From assembly GCA_964019135.1 (NCBI GenBank), contig OZ025264.1:1984001-2048000 (forward strand): DNA of 64,000 nucleotides, written 5' to 3'. This document shows positions 23,173 to 35,233 of this stretch, one piece after another (the first letter of the stretch is position 1; every line of letters begins with the position of its first letter). This stretch comes from Arenicola marina (lineage: Eukaryota; Annelida; Polychaeta; Arenicolidae). A model generated the notes under the pieces. It saw nothing but the letters and a program-made list of their open reading frames with translations. It made no database searches and had not been told where the DNA came from. The translations under genes and the position numbers were made by a program.

Positions 23173-23330
23173 GCCTGTATGTTTAATTCAAATAACAACA
23201 CAGACTGAAGTGGTGGTTAAGTGATGAAATACTGAGTATGTTCCTGTGATCATTAATACAACAAAACTGACACAATTGCAGATTGTGTGATATACTTCAT
23301 ATGTTAACAATATGAAATTCATAACATAGC
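23173..23330 (+). repeat. Left arm of long inverted repeat
   Basis: This arm is about 88-90% similar, inverted, to 27846-28022 (key blocks GGTAGGCCTGTATGTTTAAT, 'gaagtggtggttaagtgatg', 'atatgttaacaatatgaaat'). The right arm has a short extra stretch. The arms enclose about 4.5 kb. The homology between PARP copies 0 and 1 is interrupted just here, which suggests an inserted element. Confidence 0.8.
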
Positions 23331-23619
23331 AAATTCATTTGCGTGTTTCCTATGTAAACAGGTTAGTTGTAGTCATTCATTAGTTCACAAACCCAGATCA
23401 CCCTCAAGACAGGGTTGAGCATGACGCATCTAGGATTCTGGACGGGGTGGAGCGGGAACCACAGCGGGAGAGGGGGTGGGGGGTAGATGGGATCACTTTG
23501 AATGGAAACTCCGACAAACATCAACCAGGGCCGGATCTCTCGCGCCGGGTGGATCCAGGGAGGTAGTCCACACTTAAAGTGATTTATAGATTGCACCACC
23601 ATGGTCTCCAAGCTAAAGA

Positions 23620-24830
23620 CCTTCTTTGTAAGGGTAACCCCTACTAGATCTGTCTGAGCCCAGTCAAGAGCTAATGTCTCCTTCTTCGTCGTAACCGCCA
23701 AGCTACATGTCCACAGACAGTGCGTGGGTGATGTGAGTACTTTATTATGTGGTCTCCAAGCTAAAAACATTCTAAAGATATAGCTAAAAACATTCTCGGT
23801 AAGGGTAACCCGCTACTAGATCTGTCTGTGCCCAGTCAAGAGCTAATGTCTCTGTCTTCGTCGAAACCGCCAAGCTAAGTGTCCGCGGACAGGGCATGGG
23901 TGATAACTAAGACAACATTCTTTATATGTTTATATGATACCTTGAGTTAAAAAACAAACATGTGCTGAGTCCGATCATTCGTTTGCACAAGTGTTTAGAG
24001 CAAATGTCAATTTGGGCAGCGCCGCCCTCGCGGACGAGAGTCTATATCTAGGAAGTAGCCGACAACCCGATATGACGCCGTCTCCCAAGAGACCCCGCTG
24101 ATGGTCATGTTAACCACAAGTGTTTCACGCAAAAATTACCGCACAAAACTGGGATCCCCATTTACATTTTCAATGGGCCTCTATTTGTTTTAAGTGCCGG
24201 ACAAGGGTATCTTGTTGTCGCACCATTGGCGTGGGGGAGGGAGGGGGGGTGCATTGGATCACTTAGAATGGAAACTGACGAAAACCCGTCAACCGGGGTC
24301 TGATCTCTCGCGCGGGGTGGATCCAGGGAGGTGGTTCACACTTTGATTTATAGATTGCACCACCATGGTCTCCAGGCTAAAAACATTCTAAAGCCAAAGC
24401 TAAAGAAAGTCTCGGTAAGGTTAAACCCTTACTAGATCTGTCTGTGCCCAGTCAAGAGCTAATGTCTCCGTCTTCGTCGTAAGCGCCAAGCTGAGTGTCC
24501 GCGAACAGGGCATGGGTGATGGGAGTATTTTATTACGCGCATTTACCAGGTTGATTAAATGGGACACGGAGATCCGAATGGTAATAAACACTTCAAACAA
24601 AGAGCCCATGGTCGGGGGAGCGGGGGTGGGGGCACAAACATGTGCTGGGTCATATCACTCGTTTGCACAAGTGCGTAGAGCAAATGTCAATTTGGGCAGC
24701 GCCGCGTTGGCGGACGAGAGTCTATATCGAGGAAGTAGCCGACAACAGGATATAACGCAGTCTCCCAAGAGACCTCGCTGATGGTCATGTTTACCAACTA
24801 ATACAATCTTATGGTAAAAAGAAATAATCA
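23620..24830. repeat. Local duplications, about 620-670 bp offset
   Basis: The block 'gatctgtctg.gcccagtcaagagctaatgtct' occurs at about 23649, 23818 and 24435. The block 'caatttgggcagcgccgc...gaagtagccgacaac' occurs at 24007 and 24688. All have the same orientation. A minus-strand peptide ETLALDWAQTDLV is kept in each, but flanking frames are not, so coding is unproven. Confidence 0.75.
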
Positions 24831-26738
24831 TGGCTTAGCGCATGCTTGAAATCGTTCCTACGAGGCATTTACCTCTTGACCAGAACCGTTTTCACGTTTC
24901 AGGCAAAACTTACCGCACAAAACTGGGATCCCAATTTACATTTAGGCACCATTTTCAATAGAACTCTACTTGTGCCGGAAAGTGCCGGAAAAGGGTATCT
25001 TGTGGTCGTACCATTAAGTTATATCGGCCAAAGCCAAGTCAAGAAGCTTTACCATATGTGTCCAGTTATTATGCGACGTCTTGGTCAACGAACTGTGCAT
25101 AAATTCTTAAAACGCTAAACACTTCATTTATGCTATAAATTACAACATATCTAACGATCCGCGCCGGGCTAAATATTCCTTGCCGCTAACCGGGCAGAGG
25201 TCTGGTTCTACTGTTCTACTGACTGGTTCGCGTCTACATGCACAATCGCCTTCTTAAACGGAACGCCACCTACCGGCATCGTAAACTATGTCTCTGCTTA
25301 AGAAAATGACTCGTCGGCTGTTAGCTTTGCTCACCTGCTCACTTAAGCTGCTTGAAATCCCCGTTTCGCAAAGAAAATTAACAGACCAGAAACTGATAAT
25401 GTGATGAAAACAACGAATACACATAAGTGTTACCTAATTCGTTGTGAAAAACTGCGTGTAATTCTACGCCATTCGCCAGTTTGCGGACCTGCTTTCGCAC
25501 TCTGGCAACTGTCTGTCTGTCTGTCCGTCTGACACGTTAGCCGAGCTGAGCTGTTGAACTGGCTCCACTGCCACCCGTGTCGGTGCGGTTAGTGTGACTC
25601 ATTTTTACTGTCTCTGGCTGTCACTGTGTCAAGCACACACACAGTAACTGGGTCAGTGTCAGTGAAAGTTGACCCTGGCAATTTTACAGTCACCTAACCA
25701 GGCTTGGATTCCGGGATGTTGGGTCGGGGGGGGGGGGTTATTCACTTCACTTGAAATGTTATGCCCTGGCAGCAATTTAACCGTAAAAAGGTGCACACAA
25801 AAAAGTGGCAAGTTTATCATGTTCATAGCAAATGGCATCTGATTTGCAAATGAAAAAGGAGAAAAAGAATGGGGTGGGGGGCTGGAGGCAGACGTACCCC
25901 ATGACCCAAGGCCTCTTCGATCTCTCTGGACCAGCCACTACACACCCACAGACGGAAAAATGTTAATAATTGTGTTCGCAAAATCCAAGAGTAAAAAGGA
26001 TAAACAAATTATGTTTTTTTTCTTAATTTTTTCAGCGCTGATCAAGATAAATAAATAACATTGGGATAATTGTTATGCATAATCTAAGAATGACACAGAA
26101 ATAATGCTATTGCCAATTGACATGCCGAGAAACTATTTTCATAAACAATGACTCAATTATCAATAGACTGATTACACAATCGGTAAAAGGCTGGTAAAAA
26201 TACTAGGTAGTTTACTTCGAATGTTGCAAAAAAGAAGTTATCCATTTATACAACTTTTTGGTATAGATTTTTTCCGATTTATATGAATAAAGTTATCAAT
26301 GCAAATCTGTATTTACATCACCATCACTGGTACCTGCACAATCACAAACATTAACAAAAGTTCAATGAAAGATATTTTATATATTTTTTATCAAGAAAAC
26401 TAAAATTATCACAAAATATTTTGTTCCCAATAAATTACTTTTTACTGAAAATCAGCCTTTTTTGCATGCAAGTAGTATCAATCAGTACCTTAAGTTAGAG
26501 GGAGTTTATTTTAATATGTATATTTACAACATTCATTACGCTTATTATATCCAATTCAAAGGTATTAACAAATTATATTATATTAAGCATGTACATGTAT
26601 ATGTATCAAATCCATAGTTACATATCTCATAACTGCATGTCATTTATCCACTTGTTTTTCTGTTAAGTTAGCCTACTTCTATAAGAGAAAATAAAAGTGC
26701 TTGCCAAAACAAGAGTAGCTGCCACATCCAGCCCAGCC
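24831..26738. other. Unrecognised non-coding stretch
   Basis: No exon or RNA is recognised. There is a G run at 25728-25737. The 25.95-26.7 kb part is strongly AT-rich. Confidence 0.4.
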
Positions 26739-26752
26739 AATTACCAAGGTTT

Positions 26753-27067
26753 GCGGGCCCTATTATAAACCATTTATTTATAACAATTAAGCAATATATT
26801 TATGCAACGAAATGTAATAACGGAAAGTTAAATATTAAATCTGTGCTGAGAAAAATAAAACGCGTGTACCTACTGGAAACTAATGCAGCCGCGAGAAAAT
26901 GTCAAGATGAGAAATGGAACTGTTTAAGAATACTAATGTATAACGTATAGCTAGAGTTGATGACAAATCAGTGCTGTAAAACGTAGCGTTGTATAAATGT
27001 TTGTATTTACCTGTGTCCCTGTATTCCGAAATAAAGTATAATAAAAAAAAAAAAAAAAAAAAAAAAA
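26753..27067 (+). mobile_element. Poly(A) retrocopy with 14-bp target duplication
   Basis: The segment ends in about 25 A, preceded by an AATAAA signal about 14 bp upstream ('gaaataaagtataat'). It is flanked by perfect AATTACCAAGGTTT copies at 26739-26752 and 27068-27081. This is the mark of LINE-machinery insertion of a polyadenylated transcript: a SINE or a 5'-truncated mRNA 3' UTR. No ORF is recognised. The long pure A tail suggests a fairly young insertion. Confidence 0.85.
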
Positions 27068-27845
27068 AATTACCAAGGTTTTATTTCCTATTACTCAAAT
27101 TGGCTTCCGGCATATCATGTAGGTTGCATAGGTGCTAATTATATTTATTGTTTGAAATTCTTTTAGTCTGAGACTTAGTGAAACTACTGCTAACCACATA
27201 TCTTGAGTGGCACACTAACATGAAATTGTCGTACCAGCCTTATTTACCATATAAACTGTTTCTTCAAAACCTTACGTTGCATAATGTGATCATCCTTGCA
27301 TAATTTCAATGTTTCATATCTCTATTGGATCTGACTTTGTATCAAGATTGACAATCATTGTCTATAAAATATATGATATTCAAATTGTTTAATTACCAAT
27401 TGTGTGACACAAAAACACTGTTTACATTTTGTCAGACTATTTCATCCTGACTCAAAGTTGACACATATATCTGGTAATCTGGGTCACATACCTATGTAGT
27501 TAAGTGGTGCTTACATTCAGGTCTTGTCATACTGTATTTATGTGACTAACTTTTCTTTGTTTGCAAATGTTATAAAATAAATATCAAGAGAATGGGTCAA
27601 GTGCAAAGTAGAGTCATGCCCCCAACTCATAGGGTAACTTCCACCATGTAAAAGGATATGCCATATCCTGGAAAGATGTAAGATATCTATTCTCCATTAA
27701 AAAAATTAATTTAACTTTTCTCTTACTTTCAAGGTTTCATTGTTTAGTCTAATTCAGTCTTTAGAATTTGGTTCAAGATGAATATCATCTTCATTGTTCA
27801 ATTATGGGGCATTTTGATATAATGTAACCATTTAGCGAAAATACA

Positions 27846-28022
27846 GTTATGAATTTCATATTGTTAACATATGAAGTATATCACATAATCTGCTATTGAC
27901 CATTTGTAGTTTTTGCATGCCAGTTTTGTTGTATTAATTATCATAGGAGCATACTCAGTATTTCATCACTTAACCACCACTTCAGTCTGTGTTGTTATTT
28001 AAATTAAACATACAGGCCTACC
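27846..28022 (-). repeat. Right arm of long inverted repeat
   Basis: Inverted partner of 23173-23330. With that arm it may be the terminal repeat of one large element of about 4.85 kb, or two independent insertions of the same repeat. No transposase was seen between them. Confidence 0.8.
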
Positions 28023-28559
28023 TTTTCATTTGCTTTGACATGCGCTTTATGGATATGTTATATATAGTTTTCATTACTTTTCCGAGTGGCACTTTATGCA
28101 TTATGAATCCAATTATATTTACTATTATTATAGATGAGATGCACTAGAAATCTGCAACACTTGCCATATTCTTTCTAGATATATCCAAGTAATTAAGACA
28201 ATCAGTACTTTAGTCGAAAAAAACAACTTTTGCGATCCAAAAATAGTTGCGCGCGCCCATTTAGGGTTTTCTATATGACATATTATTGGATACAAGAAGT
28301 GCCGACGCGGCTTTTTGTCCATGGTATGCATAAGACGACCCATTGGAACAATTGTGGCGATTTTGGTGCCAATGTGCCATGGCCGTTTTTGAATTATGGG
28401 ACTACTAATGTCTGTAAATCACCATAGTAAAATGTTTTGCCCTCTGTCCCTCTGTCCCTGTCTTTTGACACATTGACCATAATATGATTTAGTTATAATA
28501 TGTTTACGTGATGTCTCCGGCATCACAATATATACATAATTTGATACTCACTTGGGTAA

Positions 28560-28866
28560 TAATACAGTCACTTCTGGTCCTTATCGTTCTGCTCCCCTCG
28601 CTGTCAAGATTCACGAACTGAGCACGAAGTCTGTAAACTCACTCGGCGCGGTGCTTGTCTGGGATAGTAAAGCCTCTCCGTTGCCTTGCAACCATGAGAT
28701 TGATCCGATGTCTCCAATCACTGGCCGCCTTGCGGCGGATTTGGCAAGTGTCCAGCTAATTACTATTCCCCTGCGCAACTGCAACGAGGCTCTGTTAGAG
28801 ACCAGCCAATCAAGAGCCACACGCGCTATGAGACCTTTCACTTTTTGCCGAAGTGTCATAGTCTAG
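28560..28866 (-). promoter_or_regulatory. Possible promoter and first exon upstream of PARP copy 1
   Basis: GC-richer than its surroundings. On the minus strand there are two ATTGG (CCAAT-type) boxes at about 28801-28812 and 28719-28723, then a candidate non-coding exon closing at CCCAA|GTGAGT (about 28555). It is oriented toward PARP copy 1, 5.7 kb away. The link is by position only. Confidence 0.3.
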
Positions 28867-28867
28867 C

Positions 28868-29285
28868 GCAAGGAGCCATAGTCCGCGTCCGGAGCCATAA
28901 ACCACAGCTTGTAGTACTAGGCCAGCATACGGAGCCATAGCCCGCGCCCGGAGCCAGAGCTCTTGGCCATAGCCGGGAACCGGTGACCACAGCCACGGTC
29001 CCGACCTGGAGTCACAGTCTAGCGCACAGATCCATAGTCCAGTGCAGGGAGCCATAGCCCAGTGCAGGGAGTCATGGCCCGCACCGGGAGCCATAGTCAG
29101 GTGCACGGAACAATAGCTCGCGCCCGGAGCCATATTCCAGTGCAAGGAGCCATAGCCCGCCCTCAGAGACATAGCACGCCCTCGGAGCCATAGCCCGGAG
29201 CCATATTCCAGTGCAAGGAGCCATAGCCCGCCCTCAGAGCCATAGCACGGAGCCATAGTCTAGTGCATAGAGTCCTAGCCCGCGC
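28868..29285. repeat. Minisatellite of about 28-30 bp, 'ggagccatagcccgc' unit
   Basis: More than a dozen imperfect units containing GGAGCCATAG with a variable GC-rich half. A minus-strand ORF across it (repeated 'SLHWAMAP'-like peptides) is a product of the repeat. Confidence 0.85.
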
Positions 29286-31440
29286 TCGGTCTGTAAACTG
29301 TACCTATACCCTGCTGTTCCCAGCGTCTTATATATATATGTATAGGGCGGCCATAATTTTCATGTTCAAATACAGCAGTAGCTTTCCGATTGCAGAGATG
29401 TCTGTTTGTCGTTCTTGACGATAATAAACTGTAAAAATTAAAACTTTGTCGAAGCGGCCTATGCATGCACATTAATGGGTTAAGAGCTACTTTGCTGCGT
29501 GCAACCGGTCATAAACCAATCACCTAAAGATTATATATCTTCAGAACCGACAGGGACAAGTCTTTGGGTGGGTTTATGACTCCAAATTTGTTTATCTTGG
29601 ATACAAGGCACCAGTCTGTTGAAATTGACATTTTGCCACGAACTCTCGACGGAACACTTTAACATGCTCCTAGACATGCGTACACGTCGTGTCCCGGAGA
29701 GTGCATATGGGTGAAATACGCAGTCAGAACCACTCCAAGTCATGATGTGGCTGGCTGCGGTAAAAAAGAGCTTAAAAAGAGCTTAATCGATAATCGATTG
29801 GACATTATCGTAAATTTAGCCTTTGGTATCTGAAGACTCTCCCTGTAGTACTTATGGGATGTGCTTGCTCAAGGACTCTAGCGCCAACGTATAATTAATG
29901 TTTAAATGCGGGCAATTTGAAATAAAATCTATCTTCGTGATTTGGCATCAAAGACAACGCTTAAATTCCTGCGCGTCGTTTATCAGATATAATACATGAT
30001 CTTTTTGTAAACAGCAGTGCGACGGAGCTTCACTTTCTTGTTCGTAATTTAAAATTCTTAAACTTACGTATAGGATCGAGTTTCTTCGTAGACGTGTCTA
30101 ACTTCAAACAGAGAGATTATGAACAGACAATGAGCGACATCGTCAAGATGGAAACCAACATGCGAGAAGAGAACATCATATGTTATGTAATATGTGACTG
30201 CATGTTGAGGTGTCATCTGATATGATAACCAGACAAACCCCCAGGTCTATCATCGCTCGCTTGGCATTCTACCAGTGTTAGAAAAGGGTCTCTGAAAAAA
30301 CAAAAAAACTGAAAGATGGGAATGTTACCTCAACGATGACAAAATGAACGGCGCCATTAAGCCGACATGTGTTATGAAGGCAGCAAGAACAGGAATGAAG
30401 CGTGCCAATCAATAAGCAACCCAGTTTGAATATGGCTGTAGTAGTTTGTTAGTATAGATCTGTCATCTGACAAGACTAAATAAGCTGTCCTGTGACAAAA
30501 TTAGCAATATTTGGAAGCATTTGAACAATCATTCTTTTAAATTGCATTTAATAGACATTCCGAAGTGATCGAGGCAACGGGTGCACCAAAATAAAGTTTT
30601 TTTTCTATTCGAGTGTCTAAATGTGTGTTTGGGCGAGGTATAATGTGGATTGATGTGTGAAATGATCGAGATGTGCGGACAGAGGGCCATTTAGACCTGA
30701 TTTCACCCCCCGCTTTTTAGCGCCTACTGACTTTATTTGAAGTTATTAAGACAAGTCGGCCACAGACTGAGAGTACTGACAGAAGTGTCGTCATTTTGAA
30801 GTACTTGTCTGTGGCGGCCTTTAAGCGAGAAGGGCGGCAAGCCACCCGCACCCAGCTTCGAGGCCATGCGATTTGGGGGTTTGGCATCTTAAAGATGAGA
30901 TACAAGATACCTATAGGCCGAATAACCGAGCTAATTCCCAGCGTGATGAAGTCATTTGACTTTTGTCGGTAATAATTAAATCGAGCTGGTGTCTACATGG
31001 AACTGCGACATAGAGCGGGTCAACGGCCCAAAATACGCCTTCCGAAGAAACGCCCCGATTGAGCTGATTGTGGCGGTTAAACGTCAAGTGGCGAGGTGGC
31101 AACGATGTGCTTTTTCCCAGTTCCTCAGTTTTTAACCAAAATCTGGCATGAATTGGAATCGGCAGATCGCAAGGATTCGATCATGGGAACTTCCTGCCAT
31201 CCCGCGTAGGGGTTATGGAGAAGTTTAGAATGTATTCTGTGTTGACACTCCAAAAGGCGCCTTAAAAATGACGTAACCATATTCCCAATGTAATGACCGT
31301 GATACAGGAAGCGTTGCAGTAAAATAAAAACCAACTTTTTTAACCCGCGCGCACGCTAAGATCGGATACGCACAACACAGACACAGAAACACATCCGTGT
31401 GGAATATCGTCCTGGATTTATTGTTAAGTTAAACCTGTAT
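29286..31440. other. Unrecognised non-coding stretch
   Basis: No convincing exon, RNA gene or repeat boundary was identified. Scattered AT-rich and GC-rich segments only. Confidence 0.35.
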
Positions 31441-31454
31441 GAAGCACATTGTAA

Positions 31455-31880
31455 CTTTATGACATCTGTACAGACAATATGAGATATTTGAGGTGATAAC
31501 CATCATAATAATCAAAAACCTTCACCACGTAACAATGTGGAATTAACTGGCTAGCAACCCTGGCCTTATAAGGTCTGATATATTATAATTAAAATGTAAT
31601 GCTTGATAATAAGCCGCTATTGTGCAATAGTTACATTCTATATTAACCGACCTTAATGTCGCGTTAGCTGTACAAACAAGCTGAGATATTTGAGGTGTTA
31701 ACCATCATAACAAGCCAAGCCTTAAATGACATGAACCCAACAATGGCTCACCACGGAACAATGTGGAAATAAATGGCTAACAACCCTGACCTTGTAAGGT
31801 GTGAATAATTAATATATATTAATTGTAGTGCCTGATAATAAGCCGATATGGTGTCAAAGTTACACTGTATATTAATTTTT
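31455..31880 (+). repeat. Two diverged direct repeats of about 205 bp
   Basis: Units at about 31455-31655 and 31672-31880 share 'gagatatttgaggtg.taaccatcataa', 'acaatgtgga', 'ggcta.caaccctg.cctt.taaggt' and 'tgataataagccg'. They sit at the 3' side of the tyrosine-recombinase element and may be part of its end structure. Confidence 0.7.
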
Positions 31881-31892
31881 GCTGGGGCCATA

Positions 31893-31961
31893 AGCCACCA
31901 ATCATTCCCTCGTTATCCAGACTAGTTTAGGGCAACGAGGGAATGATGGCCCCAACAAAAC
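31893..31961. repeat. Perfect hairpin at the end of the recombinase element
   Basis: ATCATTCCCTCGTT (31901-31914) pairs with AACGAGGGAATGAT (31933-31946), separated by 18 bases and flanked by GGGGCC/GGCCCC. Such inverted motifs can be end or recombination sites of tyrosine-recombinase elements. It starts just after the recombinase reading frame. Confidence 0.75.
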
Positions 31962-33674
31962 CAAGACGTTACACACGGATGTATAGCTTGAAAGCGTCGG
32001 ACGACCATCGACCAATTGCACGTATTTGGGCATCCGACTTTCCCAACTTCACTGCGTGAGTCGCTGCCCCTGAGCGAAAACTATAAGACTTGTAAAATTG
32101 AGGTTGTAGGCCGTTGAAGCAAAGGCTTGATTCGAAGACGTGCACAAACACCTTTCTGGAGACCGCCAGGCCGTTTGGACAGAGAAAAAGAGGGCCCGAC
32201 TGGGAGCCTCTATAATTTATATAACGTTTTAAGCTTGCAACGGGACAGAGCAGATCATCCCTTTCATACACTTTCACTGAAGCAGACTTCCCTTGAGTAT
32301 ATCTAAACTTCTGAAACATGACAAAAATGAGTGTAAGAATGTTTAAAATACACCCATGTGATTCAGCCGTCTCTCCAACCCTTAAGAAAGCAAAGAAAGC
32401 TAAGAGAAACATGGCCTGGTAGAGACTGCGCTTATAAGGGGAGGATTCCACGTGCTGAAGTGCCTGGCAAAGACTGTGCAATAGCTGAATGGAAATTGGC
32501 AGCCTGGTATCTTGGCTCACTGATGTGTTTTTGGCCCCCCCGGACGGCTTGTTGGACCAAAAATGATTGACAAGAGTCCGTGACCGACTGACACTTATGT
32601 ACATACGTAATGGCGGCCAAGCGTGAGCGAATGGTGCTAACTGCGTAGCCGTTTGTCCGAAGGAAAGCGACAAAAAGAGCAATGGTGATGGGCATGGCTG
32701 GAAGCGTGACAGGCAGCCTGTAATCAGCGAGAAACGCCCTAAAATGGTTGAGTGATCTGTCATACGCTTTGGCGGAAGTAGCGGACAGAGAGTTATCTTG
32801 ACGGGGTAACACTAGTCATGGATTTTATGTATAGTTCACTATGGAAATAATCCCAAGCCACGTTCTGAATCTGCCTGAGATAACGGAAGTTTTCGTCATA
32901 ATACAGGAAATTGCCTCCTCGCTTGCCGATCTGTCGAACCGACTCCCCATACCCAATCAAAAGGGAAAGCAAATGAGGGAATTTTTGTCCGTAGATCGCC
33001 TGGTAGATGACAAAGGCAAAGCACCATGTGTCTAGGGACAAAGCCTTGGCCCTGGTTACTGGGGCAAGGCTCAAGGTCGGCACCCCGTCTCCCTGGGCCA
33101 TAGAGAAATGAAATTTGTCCGAAGTGGAAGGTTTTATGAGGCATGCTAATTCGACAAACTTATCAGCCCATATTTTTCGTTTGATTGCCAGTGGGATCCT
33201 GGCATCGAACGGGAACGACCCAGGGATGGGAAGATCCTGACCGTGACGGTCCACAAAACCTGCGGTTGCCACAGGTGGGCCATTGTGGGGAACCGGAGTG
33301 CGAAGCCCGAAGGCTGATTGTTCAACGGCAACGGACGGCAGTGCCATGCTTGCACGTTGGGGGTCTTTGCTGTCGTCCAACGTCGGCCCTGCGCCTGGCG
33401 ATGACTCCGTCGCTTGCGTCGCTGCAGCATGGGTCGTCTGTTGTGCTGCTATGGCCGCTTTGACGGCAGCCTGGACCGCCTCGCTGATTACACTGGACAG
33501 GGACTGCGTCACTTGGGTGGTCACGGTTTGGACCAGAACCGCCTCATCGGATGGCGAGCTGACTGGCGACCGAATCTCTGGGAGTGGCTGCGGGTTTGTC
33601 TTTGGGAACATGGGCCTCCTTCCCCTCTTCCTGGTGGACGGCGGGGCAGAGGAGGTCTGCTGACGTTTTGGCAT
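31893..33674 (-). mobile_element. Tyrosine-recombinase (DIRS-like) element fossil
   Basis: Minus strand. A gag-like part (32793-33674, beginning MPKRQQTSS, with the YYDENFRYLRQ motif near its end) is followed by a tyrosine recombinase part (31969-32812). The recombinase shows an N-terminal SAM-like half, LLAFFAFLRVGE, and the catalytic box SFRSGAATHAVKLG ... IGRWSS. Gag-like proteins with this motif accompany recombinases in DIRS-type retroelements. No reverse transcriptase part is recognised. It is nearly whole for the two parts seen, with one or two breaks. Moderately young. The outer boundaries are uncertain. Confidence 0.7.
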
Positions 33675-34164
33675 CCTGTAACTGAACAACGTGAAGGAAA
33701 CCGAGCCATTGCCGTAACAATCAGCCATCGCCTCGCCGGGAAGCTTGTGACAACATGACGTAGTCACAGTCCCCATGGGAGAGGGCGACTCTCCATGTGG
33801 AGGGACACTGCGGAGCCATTTGATGTGAGAGCCGCATAGTAACGGAAAAACAATTAACACCAAACCAAAAAAGGAAGTGTAACGACCATCCAGGACGTGG
33901 GCGTTGGTGAACAACGCCGTCGGCGGAGTGTGAGCTGGAAAGAAGAGAAAGGTTCGCGTAGTGATGGATCCTCATGCGCCAGGCGGTACCGCATGGCGAA
34001 CACCAGCCGATCTGGAACCGACAGAGACCCTGAGGAGAGAAAGAAGAGTGCAAAAGCCGCCCAATACCGGGGGCCTGGATTTCTCACTTTTAGCTCCCGG
34101 GAGGGCGGTATCCGCACAGTGTGTGCGCCCCCCCCCCCCCCCCCACCCCGTAACAGGGTAGAAA

Positions 34165-35035
34165 GGTGACCCAGGAAAAATGCACTTTCGGGCCCGAAGC
34201 CTGGATAAACCAAAGAGCTCCCAGGGGCGGTTTCTTCCAAGAAGCGACGGCCCCACCGTAAAAGAGTGCAAGAGTGTAGAGATACGCCGCAAATGTGCGA
34301 CAAAATATGTCAACAGGACAAAAATCCACTTTCAGACCCGAAGCCTGGGTAAACTAAGGAGTTCCCAGGGGGCGATTTCTTCCAAAGAAGCGACGGCTCC
34401 ACCGTAAAAGAGGGTAAAAGTGTACAGATAAGCCACAAATGTGCGACAAAAATTGTCAACAGGACAAAAATCCACTTTAGAGCCGAAGCATAAAAAAACC
34501 AAAGAGCTCCCGGGGGGCGGTTTCTTCCAAAGAAGCGACGGCCCCACCGTAAAAGAGTGTAAAAATGTATAGATACGCCGCAAATGTACGACAAAAATTG
34601 TCAATAGGACAAAACCCAACTTTCAGACCCGAAGCCTGGATAAACCAAAGAGCTCCCAGGGGCGGTTTCTTCCATAGACGCGACGGTCCCACCGTAAAAG
34701 AGTGTAAAAGTGTATAGACACGCCGCAAATGTGCGACAAAAATTGTCAACAGGACAAAAATCCACTTTAGACCCGAAGCTTTGGTTAACCCAGGAGCTCC
34801 CAGGGGGCGGTTTCTTCCAACGAAGCGACGGCCCTACCGTAAAAGAGTGTAAAAGTGCATAGATACGCCGCAAATGTGCGACAAAAAAATGTCATCAGGA
34901 CAAAACTCCACTTTCAGACCAGAAACCTGGATAAACCAAAGAGCTCTCAGGGGGCGGTTTCTTCCAAAGAAGCGACGGCCCCACCGTAAAAGAGTGTAAA
35001 AGTGTATAGATACGCCGCAAATGTGCGACAAAAAC
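34165..35035 (+). repeat. Tandem array, period about 145-146 bp, six copies
   Basis: Landmark CGACGGCCCCACCGTAAAAG recurs at 34245, 34391, 34536, 34681, 34826 and 34973. Each unit holds 'tgcgacaaaaattgtcaa', 'ccgaagcctgg' and 'gggcggtttcttcc'. It adjoins the gag-like part of the recombinase element on its 5' side. ORFs in it (repeated HSFTVGPSLLWKK peptides) come from the repeat. Confidence 0.9.
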
Positions 35036-35233
35036 AACAAAAACCTTGTAAAAGGGGTATAAAGAGTGGCCCAAAACACGCCGCTAATGTGGGCCAATAT
35101 GGCTACCGCCTATACAGGCACCCCTGAAGGCCAAGTACCAATACTACTGAAGCCGGGTACCTCGGGCCACGCTGACTGGGCCACGCCCCAGGCGGGCGTA
35201 CTACTGAAGCCGGGTCCCCGGGCCACGCTCACA

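Noticed and set aside
24846-25118. 90-codon plus-strand ORF
   Set aside because: No recognisable family, splice context or conservation with the duplicate block.
28810-29256. 148-codon minus-strand ORF
   Set aside because: It runs along the 28-30-bp minisatellite; the Trp/Leu/Tyr/Ser-rich repeats reflect the unit only.
33185-33758. Plus-strand ORFs of 92-126 codons
   Set aside because: They are antisense shadows of the gag-like part of the recombinase element, and their residues show only the GC-rich reverse pattern.
34090-35097. Minus-strand ORFs with repeated HSFTVGPSLLWKKPP peptides
   Set aside because: The peptides arise from the 145-146-bp tandem array; the period is not a multiple of three and frames shift between units.
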